From contig VFIW01000027.1 of NCBI GenBank assembly GCA_006386115.1, positions 406,272 through 470,271 on the forward strand: a stretch of 64,000 bases of DNA, read 5' to 3'. Both the position numbers and the translations under genes were made by a program. The notes beneath the pieces were generated by a model. The model saw nothing but the letters and a program-made list of their open reading frames with translations, was not told the DNA's origin and searched no databases. Below are positions 1 through 11,385 of the stretch, one piece after another. The stretch is from Globisporangium splendens (Eukaryota > Oomycota > Peronosporomycetes > Pythiales > Pythiaceae). Positions within the stretch are counted from its first letter, which is position 1. Each line of letters begins with the position of its first letter.

Positions 1-482
1 TGGTTGGCTTCGTGAGGTTGGTACACTTGCTGGTGGGTTGGCGACTGGCGGGTGGTGCTTGAACTGCTGCTGGCGTGCTTGCGGGGTAGCTGGCAAAATT
101 GCGAATGAAGAAGGAGCTGGTGGTGATATCTAAGGGGGCTGAGGTCTTGCATGGGCTTCAGGGATCTGAGAGTATCGTGGGGTTGGTCAGAGAGTAGTAG
201 GGGGGAGTGTGGTGAGGAAGACTGCACTCGTGTTTATGGGTGGGCGTGCGTGTGTGGATGTTGGGTTGGCGTAGATGTGCGAAGAAGTCTAGAACGAGTC
301 ACTGCTGGGGATAGTTCGTTTCGGCCATCCTTTGGCAGGGCGTTGCTTGGTGCTGACGTGATAGATTCACATCTGCAACCTGGAGCAGCTCTGCTCGCAG
401 ATGAATCCGCGTTGAAGTCTGAAATTTTCGCCTGGTGCAGCATCTCCAATGCCTCCGAGTTCTTTCTGCTTGTTTGTGTGCG
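1..482 (-). promoter_or_regulatory. Upstream region of a third GH7 gene (coding part left of window); inverted-repeat arm
   Basis: Base 1 is the complement of the A of the start codon of a leftward GH7 gene, so this stretch is its 5' flank and 5'UTR. It is the reverse complement of 4329-4810 with no net indel and, in the parts compared by eye, one substitution (near 332). Similarity stops abruptly at 483. The gene itself is not visible. Its existence is inferred from the conserved promoter and leader. Confidence 0.8.
92..108 (-). promoter_or_regulatory. Oomycete-type core promoter (Inr + FPR)
   Basis: Read on the minus strand, TCATTCG is followed by ATTTTGC. This matches the oomycete initiator (YCAYTYY-like) plus flanking promoter region (MWTTTNC) pair. 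It is identical to the element of the GH7 gene at 4810. Confidence 0.6.
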
Positions 483-825
483 GACATTCCCGGTGCTATA
501 GATACGAATGGGGCTGGCAACTGGTGCGATGTCATAACGGTGGACAGACAAGTGCATTCGGAAGTTGCCCTTGGGTGAACACTCGATGGCACTCTAGCCA
601 TCAAATATTCAGAAAAGTCAAGTTCTGTTCAAACTGTGTCCTTCACTTGTCCTGCCAACTTTTTCCGTTGCATTTCAACCAAGGGACAGCTTTATCGATT
701 CTACATCTAGTTGACTCCCACTCACTCTCGCTTTGCCCCGAGTGACCAGAAAATCCGGTGCGGACGGAGCATTCCATCCCTCGAGCTGTTCACGTCAAGA
801 TTTTGTGGATACTCGTTCAATCGAG
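483..825. other. Non-coding flank between divergent GH7 promoter and LINE
   Basis: Only short overlapping open frames are present, none resembling a known protein. After removal of the LINE (835-3385) this DNA is contiguous with 3395 onward, so it is part of the original spacer between two divergent GH7 genes. Confidence 0.5.
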
Positions 826-834
826 ATAATAATC
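826..834. repeat. Target site duplication, left copy
   Basis: ATAATAATC here recurs at 3386-3394 directly after the LINE tail, defining both ends of the insertion. Confidence 0.7.
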
Positions 835-3385
835 ACTGTCAATCAGCTACACGACCTAGTGAAACAATTTGTCTGGGGCTCAAGGAATGGTTAGCCTGCG
901 AAACCGTGGATGAAGGAAGAACAAGCTGAGCTCAAAAAAATGAATGGAGGCTTGTCAGTACCCAACATCAGAACTGAGCTGATGACGATGAGTGCCACAG
1001 CAGTCTCCAGATGGGCAACCACAACCTCTCACATCGATCAGGTCATCGGGGAAATCTTGCTGCACAACACAAGGGCTTCTTCGACGTACATCACGCCGCT
1101 AGATGCAATTCCAAGGCGGCCACCCCAGCTTCGTGATAACATGTGGACAACTGGCGCAGCATTATGTGCGTCGCTCCATTCTCGACCCTATGAGCCCAGA
1201 GAACGTGATAATGTACGTTGGTGTTACGAGCACTTCAAGTCGACAATTGTGCAGGCTCAATGGGACGGCGATGTGTTCCAGATCGACCTCAGCTCTAAAA
1301 TGTCTGACAGGCTTCCAGGTATCATCGCTGAAGGACGAAAGCTACGCGGGACATTCTGTGCAGAATGGTTACCATACATGACCTCGACTGCAGATGGGTG
1401 GCTTCTTGATTCCAACGGCTCCCCTTACAAGCTTGCTCACACATCATTATCAGTTGGAACAGCACAACTGGGTGACATACTTCGATGGGAGTGGATAAGA
1501 CCAGGAGTGCTTAACTTCATCCCGACATGTGGAATCTCCGGATTCTCCCGGCCGTCTATTCGAGCGCTCGAGCGGTTATGTGCTACGTTGGTATCCAACT
1601 TCCCACAGCTTCTGTATCGACCACAGCAAACAAATGTGCTTCGGCTGTACAACGGACAACGTCATTATAACCACGAATGGCATCTGCACACCAGTGAAGC
1701 AACTCTGACCCACGTCGACACGACCCTAGTCAAAGCTACGCATACAGTTCACTCCGCAACGGACTGTGACATCATGGCAACAAGAGACTTGAACGGGCAG
1801 AAGGTGTCGTTCCATGCACATCCACGTTTCACAAGAATCGTGCAACTATGGGGTGGCAACGGACGATACAATACGACCAGATCTTTCTATCGGCAACAAG
1901 TTGCAGCAACGAGGACACAAATTGGCAAAGATACTCGAGATGCAGCAGTCAACAAAGCTGTCCATACAGCAGGATCTCTGTGGCCAGGACTGCAATTAAT
2001 CCAATGGAGCGAATTACACAACATCCCAGGGATTACAGTTTATACGGCCCAGACTCTTCTCCGGCTGAAAGCCAACCGACTCTCCATGTGGAACTAGGAG
2101 AAAGCTGATCTATCCTGCTCGAATCCCGAATGCTCCCAAGTTGTCCAATCTTCTGTTCAACATCTATTCTGGGAGTGTCCGAAAGCCAAACTGGTGTGGA
2201 ACTACTTTTATGCGCTATGGGCGAAGATCGGAATCACTCCTGGTCACGACCCCGCAATCTGGATCTTCAGTCTGGATCTACCAGATACTCCAAGGCATGC
2301 ATGGACCACGATCAAGAGACACATTATCGGACACAAGTTCTCCAATGAACATCTCCAAGATCATCTCTATCCCGTCGCACACATGCTGTGGCGATATATG
2401 AGCGCGTCGCTCATACAGATCATTTGGTGTGCGCATTTGCGACGCATGGATTCGGATCCAATCAAATCGACTGCTGAGATGGCGATCATGATGACCAGAT
2501 TAGAGGCAGGAATGCGAAACCTCACACGACTCGCTGAAGCGCAAGCTGGAGACTCGGACGGTCACACGGTTGCAGCAGTTCTCAAGGCATATGTCGACTG
2601 CTTTCTCAGCCAAACCGACGCCATCCCCTTGACTCCAAGTGATACTCGCGGCGTTTACCTGTTGTTTTTCGATGGTGGATCACGCGGCAATCCAGGACCA
2701 GGAGGGACTGGATCCATTATCGTGCGTGTCCATAAGGACTCGCACACAGCCAGTTTAATTTGGACCGCGAGCATGGCGTATAGCAGGAAGGACACGACCA
2801 ACAACTTTGCCGAGTACTGGGGTCTCATACATGGACTCCGAGAAGCCCAACGCAGTCACTTCGAACCGTTGTACGTGATTGGAGACAGTGCACTGATTAT
2901 CTCCCAACAGCGAATGCATCGGTCCCCTCGACAGCACCGATTGGCACGTTTATACCAGACAAGTCGACGACTCGCGGATTGCATCGACATCCGAGGATGG
3001 TACCATCACTACCGTGCCTTCAACAAGATGGCGGACTCAGCCGCCAACCTAGCCATGGATACCAGAACCTCAACGCAGGTTCACTTCCCAACTCATCGAG
3101 CTGCTTTCAACAATCTCACCCAGGATCTTGACAACGACGTCATGCATTGGCTTATGCGAAGTTCGGAAGACCCAAGGTCATTGGACAACACAAGGCAGCC
3201 TCACATAGGACCAAGAGAACATGCCATCCTGGTCAAAGATTATTTAGCATTCAGAAGTGATCTATTGTAATCCGCGCTATAGACACATTTACATTCCGAT
3301 ATGAAATTCGTAATGAAGATTAGGTAGGAGAATGGATATTGTAGGTCACGACAATGAACCTAAATATACCTCACATTATAAAGAA
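835..3385 (+). mobile_element. 5'-truncated non-LTR retrotransposon (LINE copy 1)
   Basis: The element is about 2.55 kb and collinear with the C-terminal two thirds of the LINE on the minus strand at 59.8-64 kb. It starts inside the post-RT region, codes for a Cys/His cluster and an RNase H domain, and has a short 3'UTR ending in a TTATAAAG-type tail rather than poly(A). A 9-bp TSD flanks it. 5' truncation is typical of target-primed reverse transcription. The clade is not determined; RNase H-bearing LINEs include I-, Tad- and related groups. Confidence 0.85.
910..3270 (+). pseudogene. LINE ORF2 C-terminal part, one nonsense mutation
   Basis: The frame runs from the post-RT linker through a Cys/His cluster (CSNPEC...H....C) into an RNase H domain (FDGGSRGNPGPGG, then FAEYWGLIHGL, then IGDSAL, then the late Asp region). 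All acidic RNase H residues are visible. The frame is open except for TAG at 2095-2097, where the sister copy on the minus strand has TAT (Tyr). The A-run at 934-940 has seven As and keeps the frame open, whereas the sister has six. The RT domain is missing because the copy is 5'-truncated, so it cannot be autonomous. Confidence 0.85.
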
Positions 3386-3394
3386 ATAATAATC
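3386..3394. repeat. Target site duplication, right copy
   Basis: ATAATAATC follows the LINE tail and matches 826-834. Confidence 0.7.
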
Positions 3395-4328
3395 TTTTAG
3401 TCCGGCTGGCGTATCTTTCGAACGCACGTTCTTCAAGTTGTTGACGCTAAAACGTCAGTAATTTGCAGTCTTGGACGCACCATCTCCATTGCAATGCTAT
3501 TGAGTCCGTGTTCCCGGACGTATGGGGCAACCGACGCTTGATCACCACGTCGAAAGTGATGGCACTCGACGCTCAAAATTTCACAAAAACACCCAACGTG
3601 GGTAGATTGCGACTCATTCTTGTACCACATCGTATTTTTTTGCATCCGACTCGCTCATAGTGTCACGCTTTTCGGTGTCCACGTGACCATCCTACCAACC
3701 CCACGCGTTTACTCATTTCAAGTGTCCACCAGGATACGTGTTGGTATTCATGCAAAGCCTCGTCCGCCAGTCATTTCTAAATGAGATCGATAAATTACCT
3801 GTGAGCTTACATTATTGTCTTTATAATAGCACAATATCTTCTAGCTGAGCAAAGAGTTTATTCCTCTCACGTGTGTGGACAACAGTTCATGGTATGCCAC
3901 ATCAAGCCTACAGTTGCTGGGCATCAGCATTCGAGTGTAGTGTAGCTGCTGTAATTCACGGTACCTGTGGTGAGACCTCGCTGACATCCTGAGTGGGTCC
4001 ATCACCCACGTCCATCACAGACGAGGCAGACACTGAGCCACTTCAACTTCAACACGTCGCCCCATCCTAAGCGAAGGTAACAGAAAAGATCCAAACGCCT
4101 TCGGCCGAGGCGCGTCTTCCGCGCCAACATAAGTCACTGACTGACCTTTTCTCCCAGTGGGATGCACCTTCGAACTGCTGTGACCGAGCGTGGAAATGGA
4201 CGATTTCTCGTGTCAGATTATCAGGAGGCACACTATTAGACGCTTCTACCAGGACACAACTTCGTAATCTGTGCTAATCTCACTATGGTTGTCATGTGGC
4301 CGTGTACTGGATCGTCTCTACGACGCAA
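3395..4328. other. Intergenic spacer upstream of GH7 gene 1
   Basis: No convincing gene; the longest frames are 65-75 codons and match nothing recognised. From about 3960 the sequence resembles the region upstream of the second GH7 gene (about 10600-10760), for example a shared CCATCCTAAG block. The upstream DNA was therefore duplicated together with the gene. Confidence 0.5.
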
Positions 4329-4810
4329 CGCACACAAACAAGCAGAAAGAACTCGGAGGCATTGGAGATGCTGCACCAGGCGAAAATTTCAGACTTCAAC
4401 GCGGATTCATCTGCGAGCAGAGCTGCTCCAGGTTGCAGATGTGAATCTATCACGTCAGCACCAAGCAACGCCCTGCCAAAGGATGGTCGAAACGAACTAT
4501 CCCCAGCAGTGACTCGTTCTAGACTTCTTCGCACATCTACGCCAACCCAACATCCACACACGCACGCCCACCCATAAACACGAGTGCAGTCTTCCTCACC
4601 ACACTCCCCCCTACTACTCTCTGACCAACCCCACGATACTCTCAGATCCCTGAAGCCCATGCAAGACCTCAGCCCCCTTAGATATCACCACCAGCTCCTT
4701 CTTCATTCGCAATTTTGCCAGCTACCCCGCAAGCACGCCAGCAGCAGTTCAAGCACCACCCGCCAGTCGCCAACCCACCAGCAAGTGTACCAACCTCACG
4801 AAGCCAACCA
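4329..4810 (+). repeat. Right arm of 482-bp inverted repeat; GH7 gene 1 promoter/leader
   Basis: Reverse complement of 1-482. The arm covers the upstream region and 5'UTR up to the A of the ATG. A diverged version precedes the second paralog (about 10970-11385). Confidence 0.9.
4703..4718 (+). promoter_or_regulatory. Oomycete-type core promoter of GH7 gene 1
   Basis: TCATTCG (initiator-like) is followed at 4712 by ATTTTGC (flanking promoter region). It lies about 92-107 nt before the ATG and is conserved at the second paralog. Confidence 0.6.
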
Positions 4811-6195
4811 TGAAGATCGCTACCACCGTCGCCTTTCTCGCGGCGCTCACCGTCCCAGCTTTCGCGCAACAAGTCGGCAGCAACCAACAAGAGGTACACC
4901 CGTCGTACCCCACCAAGACTTGCACCGCCAAGGGAGGATGTGTCTCTGAAGCTACCAAGCTCGTGCTGGATGCCAACTGGCGCTGGACACACAAGGTCGG
5001 AACCTCCACCAACTGCTACACCGGCAACAAGTGGGACACCTCCATCTGCCCAGATCCAGTCACCTGTGCCACCAACTGCGCCATTGAAGGTGCAGACTAC
5101 CAAGGAACCTACGGCATCACTGCCTCCGGATCGGATCTCTCGCTCAGGCTCGTCACGCGAGGACCTTACAGCACCAACGTCGGATCGCGCCTCTACGTCA
5201 TGCAGGACGACAGCAACTACAAGCTCTACAAGCTCCTCAACCAAGAGTTCTCCTTTGATGTCGACGTGTCCCAGCTCCCGTGTGGCTTGAATGGCGCGCT
5301 CTACTTCGTGCAAATGGACGCCGATGGCGGCAAGTCCAGGTACTCAGGCAACAAGGCTGGAGCCGCGTACGGAACGGGATACTGTGACGCACAGTGTCCT
5401 CATGACATCAAGTTCATCAACGGCGAAGCCAACGTGCTCAACTGGACGCCGAGCGCCACCGACCCGAACGCCGGCACCGGTAAATACGGCTCGTGCTGCA
5501 TGGAGATGGATATCTGGGAGTCCAACAGCATCAGCAGCGCCTACACGCCGCACCCTTGCACCGTCGAGTCTCAGACGCGATGCACCTCGGACACCCAGTG
5601 TGGCTTCGGCTCTGGCAACCGATACACGGGTGTCTGTGACCGAGATGGCTGCGACAACAACCCCTACCGCATGGGCAACAAAACCTTCTATGGACCCGGA
5701 TCCTCCTTCAAGATCGACACCACCAAACCCTTCACTGTCATCACGCAATTCATCACGAGCGACAAGACCGCCAACGGCAACCTCGTCGAGATCAAGCGCT
5801 TGTTCAAGCAGAATGGCAAGGTCATCGAGAACCCGAAGATCAACATCGCCGGTATCGACCCCATCAACTCCATCACCGACAAGGTCTGCTCGCAGTCCAA
5901 GGTCGCGTTCAAGGACCAAGACGACCACAAGGCCAAGGGCGGACTCACGCAACTCACCAAGGCGCTCAAGAAGGGAGTCGTCTTGACCATGAGTTTCTGG
6001 GCGGACCACGAAGCGCACTGCTTGTGGCTCGACAGCAACTACCCGCTCAACCGCAGCCCAAGCGAGCCTGGTGTGGCGCGTGGCACGTGCCCAACCACCA
6101 GCGGCGTGCCAGCGGATGTGCAGAACCAATACCCTGGCGCCACCGTCAAGTACTCGAACGTGCGTGTCGGAGAGATCGGCTCGACCTACTTGTAA
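4810..6195 (+). CDS. GH7 cellobiohydrolase (secreted), copy 1
   Basis: A 461-residue protein with a signal peptide (MKIATT...AFAQQ, cleavage near residue 20) and one GH7 catalytic domain filling the rest. The catalytic motif EMDIWE places nucleophile E232, D234 and acid/base E237. DANWRWTH carries the two Trp that line the start of the substrate tunnel in Trichoderma Cel7A, and [18 protein letters not shown] is the conserved late Trp region. Many paired Cys are present. There is no linker or CBM1. The length and the tunnel-loop regions fit a processive, reducing-end cellobiohydrolase rather than an endoglucanase. The ATG context CCAACCATGA is shared with copy 2. No intron. The likely role is extracellular cellulose breakdown on plant tissue. 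Confidence 0.95.
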   Translation: MKIATTVAFLAALTVPAFAQQVGSNQQEVHPSYPTKTCTAKGGCVSEATKLVLDANWRWTHKVGTSTNCYTGNKWDTSICPDPVTCATNCAIEGADYQGTYGITASGSDLSLRLVTRGPYSTNVGSRLYVMQDDSNYKLYKLLNQEFSFDVDVSQLPCGLNGALYFVQMDADGGKSRYSGNKAGAAYGTGYCDAQCPHDIKFINGEANVLNWTPSATDPNAGTGKYGSCCMEMDIWESNSISSAYTPHPCTVESQTRCTSDTQCGFGSGNRYTGVCDRDGCDNNPYRMGNKTFYGPGSSFKIDTTKPFTVITQFITSDKTANGNLVEIKRLFKQNGKVIENPKINIAGIDPINSITDKVCSQSKVAFKDQDDHKAKGGLTQLTKALKKGVVLTMSFWADHEAHCLWLDSNYPLNRSPSEPGVARGTCPTTSGVPADVQNQYPGATVKYSNVRVGEIGSTYL

Positions 6196-6702
6196 GTGTG
6201 TCGGTGTGCCAGTTCGGCGGTCTTCTGTGCTTGTGGCTGTAAGTACTTGGTATCTGTTTTACATGGTACATTCGGCTTGCTTGCTGCTGGCGGTGAGTAT
6301 GATCATCCGAGTGTGTTTCCTGTCGTATGGAGGTTTGCATGTCCGACCGCTTTCTCTTTACTTTTTCTTTTTGCGCTTACTCTTGTGTTGATGCGTAATA
6401 TATCCATCCGATCTTCGGTAGTTTATTGTGTTGGAGAGATTTACGTCAAGATTATTGTTGAAGGGTTTTTTTCTTTCTCTAGTTATAGTTGAGTTTTATG
6501 TGCTTAAGCTGCGCCGCAGTAGGATACAGCACTTGTCCAAGTATCATATCGTTGCGTGGCCGGGCTGTCGTCATCTTGCTCATTGAGACAACATATCGGC
6601 TACTGCAACAAACACGATAGTCCTTCGGCTCCTTCCGTGTGAAACCCTCCTTGTTTGACATGATAGGGTTCGGTTCTTCTTGGAAAGAAAATCAAGTGCT
6701 AG

Positions 6703-6716
6703 GTTCGCGTGCGAAC
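6703..6716. repeat. Palindromic motif GTTCGCGTGCGAAC
   Basis: Near-perfect 14-bp inverted repeat. The same motif is at 6909-6922, and a fully palindromic variant (central AT) is at 13269-13282. All three lie downstream of GH7 genes. Function unknown. Confidence 0.5.
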
Positions 6717-6908
6717 TTAGAACCAACTGACACCCTCAGAAGCAACGAATTCGCCCGCATTTCGTTCAGGTTCGACTTCTTTGTGCGCTGCTGACCAAAA
6801 ATAGGAGTTCCGGCTTCCCCCGCATCTTCGTTTTGGTTGCGCTCTGTGGAATGCGACTGATTTGTACTGGATTCTTTTCGTTCCACGAGCAGATCGATCA
6901 GAAGCTAA

Positions 6909-6922
6909 GTTCGCGTGCGAAC
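6909..6922. repeat. Palindromic motif, second copy
   Basis: GTTCGCGTGCGAAC flanked by CTAA and TTAC. It lies 206 bp after the first copy, so the pair could mark the ends of a small element. Confidence 0.45.
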
Positions 6923-7410
6923 TTACACAGCACCACATGCTGGTCACGAGTGGCATTTCCCAACACTCGAGACAAGAGCATGCAGCCAGAGATCACGTGG
7001 ACACTCTCGATCGCGCCGATCGCGCTCCTCCAGTTCGTGGTGTGCAAGGGCGACGACATGACCGCCGCACAGCACGACCCCAAAGCGTTCCCGTTGCGCG
7101 ATGCGCTCCACTTGCAGCGCAAACTGCAGCACGCTGCCACAGGACTGACGATCTACGCCGTCTCATGGACGATCCCGACGAGTGTGCTGATCACGGCATT
7201 GCTTGGGTTTGCAGCGATCTTTTATTGCTCGCGCTCGTTGCGCCACATGAACAACAGCATGGATTCGTGATGCATTGCGAACTTCGAAGGCATCCTCCGG
7301 CGCGACGAAGCGAGTAATGCGCTGCTGCCGGCGGCATACTACTTGCTCGGGCTTGGGGTCACTGGGGTGTGCTGTTTCCGATTCAAGTTACCAGACTCAC
7401 AACCTTACAC

Positions 7411-7769
7411 GTAAGTGTTTGGATTCTCCTGTCTACGTGATGAGCCAAAAGTTCTAGAAGTCAGACGTGCTGTTTGTATGTGGCCATGTACTCGCTTTGA
7501 AACCCTCAGCTCGCAGTTGGTGACCCTGCGGCCACGCTTTGCGGAGTGCTTTTTGCACAGAGCAAGACGCAAAAGGCAGCGCCAGGAGCACGATGATGAT
7601 AGGTAGGAATATTACGTTACGAAAACGAACTATAATATTCACTCCCCCAGCTACGCCACAGCGTTGTTTAGACGAGGAGTGATATCGTGGAGGGGAATCG
7701 ACAGCGTCCCCACAACGACTTTTACATAAGTGAACGCATTAGGTGTCTCATGTTAACAGCTAGGTCGTG
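7411..7769. other. Unassigned stretch inside the disrupted kinase gene
   Basis: No recognisable coding similarity. It begins with a plausible splice donor (GTAAGT) and may be intron plus decayed exon. Confidence 0.3.
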
Positions 7770-8645
7770 ACGAGAGAGTCGGTGGGCATCGTCTGTGCAG
7801 AGGCGATTGTCGAACCAGTGCTGGACATCTCCCTCCATTTAATCGCTGAGCTCCATTCTGGTACGCCGAGTGGTCGGGAATTAGTATTGCGCTAATTTGG
7901 TCGAGTCCATTGCTTGATTGGCCGCGAGATCGGCCATCTTGTTGAAATGGCGATATTGGTGTGTCCAATTGGATATTGTTATCTTGCCCGCTAGTCGCTT
8001 TGACTGGTAGTACAACACCGACAGCTTCTGCTTCTTGGGCGGGTGATGACACCGCTGCTGCTGTATGACCATTGCGCTGTCGCCCACAATATGCAGGGGT
8101 TCACACATGTGTAGCTGTGCATACCGCAATCCATGAATCAGTCCCATGTATTCTGTGAAGTTGTTGGTAGTGCTCTGGTGCCCATTGGCCATGCTCGCCG
8201 CCCAAAATATATGGGCTTGTCTCTGATGGGTATGGATCTTTAAAAGCACTGATCCGGATCCGCCTGGGCCTGGGTTTCCGCGTGAGCCCCCTCAAGAATA
8301 AAAGGTAGTCACCTTGGCTGGAGGGCATCCTGTCGATCGGCGGCGCGGCATCCTTGACAGTAAATACCTGCATTAGGAGTCGTAGAACCGTCGTCACAGG
8401 GTAGTCGGGATGTATATCTGGATCTGATTGCAGTGATAAGTGCGTGCTGTTCAAGCCCTTGCGAAGCCGGGCATGGCAAATTGCGAGGTATTGTTCACGG
8501 GATACATTCTCACCGTTTATCAAAATGTTGCGGTAGTGCCAGATATTGGCGATGGTGGCGCCACAAAAGCACTGCCAGAGTACGTCTGCCATTGGGAGTA
8601 GGAGGTCCTGGTACTCATCTGTCAGGGCAGCGCCAGGAGCAGTTA
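7770..8645 (-). mobile_element. Decayed LINE fragment (RNase H region), distinct family
   Basis: On the minus strand, fragments in two or three frames align with the LINE RNase H region: LLLPMADVLWQCF, then YLLF followed by a frameshift at the catalytic Asp/GGSRGNPGPGG region, then FTEYMGLIHGLRYAQ, VGDSAMVIQQQR and FNKMADLAANQAMD. A terminal FPTTRRTRMEL...GDVQHWF segment matches the other LINEs' C-terminus out of frame. It is clearly more diverged than the copies at 835 and 59.8-64 kb. Confidence 0.7.
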
Positions 8646-8934
8646 ATTCCAAGATGTCCACTCCAAGTCTTCGGCAGGCTTTCTGGGCATCTTGCTTACG
8701 TCGTCAGTCGCAGGTTTTCTCGCTTTATGGGGTTTTGGCGAAGCAGAAACCAGCAATGGCCATAACACACAAGTTCTTCTTGCGATTCTCAAAGCAGCAT
8801 TTGCCGGTACAGTCGCTGCTGTTTCCAAGTCGATAGATGCCAGGTGTGGCGACGATCTGTCAATGCCCATTCTCGCAGGTTTCTGCTTACAGATGGGTTC
8901 GTTGGTGCTCGGATTCAAGTATTGCCGCATTTAA

Positions 8935-10550
8935 TGTAGGCAGATTTTAGAACATGCTTATTGAGTATAACTACTTAGCATGAATAATCCCCAGTGCTAA
9001 TCGACTAGCAATGCTTTTGTCCAAGTATCACTATATTGTTCGACAAAGACATACCTCAAAACCACTCCGATCCCAGACCAATGACGTGCGTGTCTTCGAT
9101 TACAACTGTGGATATTGGGACGTCTTAGGTGTGCCGTAGTACCTCTTTTATCAGATTGTCACCTGCACGATCATGAGTCTCCCCAGCCTTACCTCTCTCT
9201 CGTGCACGCCATTGTGCAAGGTCAATCGGGCGACCTCGTTTGAGCAAGGAGATTGACAAAGTTCGCGCCAAAGACGACCAAGACGCACGGAGCTTTTCGG
9301 ATGCGTTAGTCAGATACGAAAATTGAGACGAAGCCCAAGTTGAAGTTGCAGTTGAAAGAGCACTTGATACCGTAGTTTACAGTGGGACACTTTAGAAAAC
9401 GCATCGCTGTTCGTCGGAACCATAGGTGCAGCAGAAAAGCAGGCGGCCCCGATTATTTCCGCACTTGACAAACTCCGCATACCTGATTCCTTCCGCTGAG
9501 TCAACTATTCTGTGATTGGTGTCGGTGACCTGGAAGTTGTTCACAGCTTGGAAATTTGCCTGCGGTTCAGCTTACTCACCAGGTCAAAGTTTTACCACTA
9601 AGCCGGAAGACTAATCACGAGTCAGCTGTGCATTAGTATTCGGTTTGTCCTGCTACAATAGCAATGCAAACAGTTGACGCAGGACACTCAGCACCAAAAC
9701 TTCAATTATTGTGCAGTATTTTTGTGATCATATCAGTGTCAGCATTTTGATGAAGCTGCTACTGCGGTGGACAAACCACAGCTGACTTTTTCCATACTCG
9801 GCCTTTCAAGCGACGTCAGCTCCGAAATCGACCGAACGCTGAAGTGTCTCCGTCTTGCCTCTCGCAGCAGCATACCACAATAGACTCCTTCTGATTTGAC
9901 CTCGAATGCCGCATGATCGGTGTGAAAACAAAGTGATGCAGGTCGTGTAGCGTTTTCATGTGTTGTACTGCAGTTTGTGTGTCGACGCGTGCTTCAGGCT
10001 GTGCAATTGTGGCTAAGACGTGTGCTTTGCCGCATGCCAATCATTTCGGTACTGTTGTCCTCCATCTTTATCCGCCACTTTCTTTCAATAACCTTTCCAA
10101 ATAGATCATTTTTGATAACTGATACTGCTGATATTACATCTAAAATTACTGAAGTGGGATGATGAGTAGATAATACCCCTTCGTTTGTGATCGATACCAC
10201 CGTGGCTGTAAACGGAGGATGGACTGCAGTCGTCAACCACAAGCACCTTTTTGTGCCACCCTAACTGCTACGATGAGCTAGACACTGAGTGCGGCAGATG
10301 GTAAGACCAACCAGATCCTTGCTAACGCTACTTTGTGTAGGTTTCGTGTGACAACAAACAAGTCTTCAGCGTATTCTTTATGTGAGCTCGACTGTAGATT
10401 TGACGAAGCTTTTATTGGGTGAAGTTTTTTCCGCTATGCTTTCCAGTGGTTAGCTGTAGTGTCAGAAGTGAAGCTGGCCTATTCACAGCGTCCTTTTATC
10501 CATTCTTATTTGTAGACAGCACTGACAGCTGGGTCGAAACTGAGTCACAA
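8935..10550. other. Long stretch without a recognisable gene
   Basis: Only short frames (up to about 80 codons) with no familiar motifs. Around 9690-9850 there is weak similarity to about 13340-13480, including a shared AGTATTTTTGTGA and an ATCGACCGAAC block. This suggests an old duplication tied to the GH7 duplication. Confidence 0.4.
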
Positions 10551-11385
10551 TTTCAGGACCATCGGGGCGATGCATTTTACGTCAATTTTATGGACGAACA
10601 CCTGTGTATGCTGTTGATCCAGTGTGCAGTACCTCGCCTTCATCCTGGGTGTGTCCATCACCAGGACGAGACAGGCGTTGAGCCACATGAACTTCAACTC
10701 GTATCCCCATCCTAAGGGAACGAGATAGAAACTTCTTCGGTCGAGGCGTAACAATCGTTCACTGAAAATTTTCAAGTGGACTGATCAGTTCGGATGGGCA
10801 TTGTCACGTTTCACGTATCATTCAATGGCGCACCATGCTACAATCAGATTTCAGAGATGATAATCTGTTCCAATCTTGCACAAAAAGACAGAGGTCGAGT
10901 GTCGAGTTTCCGTTCGTCTCTGTGTGACAGGGGTAGTTCAAATTCAAACAATCAAAACAAGCTCTGAGTCAATGGAGATGTTGTGCCAGGCGAAAATTTC
11001 AGACTTCAATACGAACCAATTTGTGAGCTCCAATGCTCCAAATTATTGCACTGATAAGTCCCTCACGTCAGCTTCCCAGCGGTGATTGGTTCTGGACTTC
11101 TGGGCACATCTACGCCAACCCAACATCACCACATACCACACCCACCCACAGACACAAGTGCAGTCTTCCCCACTGCACTCCCCCTCGCTACGCTCCGACT
11201 AACCCCACAGTATTCTCAGATCCCTGAAGTCCGTGCCAGACCTCAGTCGCCCCGAATACTGCTGTAATCCTCTTTTTTTCATTCTCAATTTTGCCAGCTA
11301 CCCCGCAAGCACGCCAGCAGCAGTTCAAGCACCACCCGCCAGTCGCCAACCCACCAGCAAGTGTACCAACCTCACGAAGCCAACC
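10551..11385. promoter_or_regulatory. Upstream region of GH7 gene 2
   Basis: Diverged copy of about 3960-4809. The last 100 bp or so before the ATG are nearly identical to copy 1, while the more distal part differs by many substitutions and indels. No gene seen. Confidence 0.6.
11279..11294 (+). promoter_or_regulatory. Oomycete-type core promoter of GH7 gene 2
   Basis: TCATTCTC followed by ATTTTGC, in the same position relative to the ATG as in copy 1. Confidence 0.6.

Larger units (their letters stand above)
6196..6979. other. 3' flank of GH7 gene 1 with two copies of a palindrome
   Basis: No gene seen. Contains a T-rich 3'UTR and, from about 6660, a block starting GATAGGGTTCGG that recurs downstream of GH7 copy 2 (about 13238). 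A 14-bp near-palindrome lies at 6703-6716 and again at 6909-6922. Confidence 0.5.
6980..8934 (+). pseudogene. DGK1-like CTP-dependent diacylglycerol/polyprenol kinase gene, disrupted
   Basis: Two separated blocks look like the ends of one integral-membrane kinase of the DGK1/dolichol-kinase-like family. The N-terminal block (ATG 6980 to about 7410) has the RKLQHAATGL segment, hydrophobic helices and an LRRDEASNALLPAAYYLLG segment. It is interrupted by an in-frame TGA at 7268-7270. The C-terminal block (about 8655-8934) has AGFLGILLTSSVAGF and a GTVAAVSKSID...GDDLSMPILAG segment, resembling the family's conserved late motif. The central CTP-binding part is missing, and a LINE remnant lies between. 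A GTAAGT at 7411 could be an old intron donor. Family assignment is by remembered motif pattern only. Confidence 0.5.

Noticed and set aside
3463..3660. 65-codon frame after the LINE
   Set aside because: No recognisable motif, overlapped by an equally long antisense frame, and absent from the homologous region upstream of GH7 copy 2.
5344..6129. Long antisense open frame (261 codons) inside GH7 copy 1
   Set aside because: Fully contained in the well-supported GH7 gene and composed of Val/Asp/Arg-rich repeats typical of the complement of C-ending codons.
8692..8934. A free-standing 80-residue membrane protein
   Set aside because: The frame is open further upstream to about 8653 without an ATG, and its motif resembles the C-terminus of a larger kinase. 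Treated as part of the disrupted gene.
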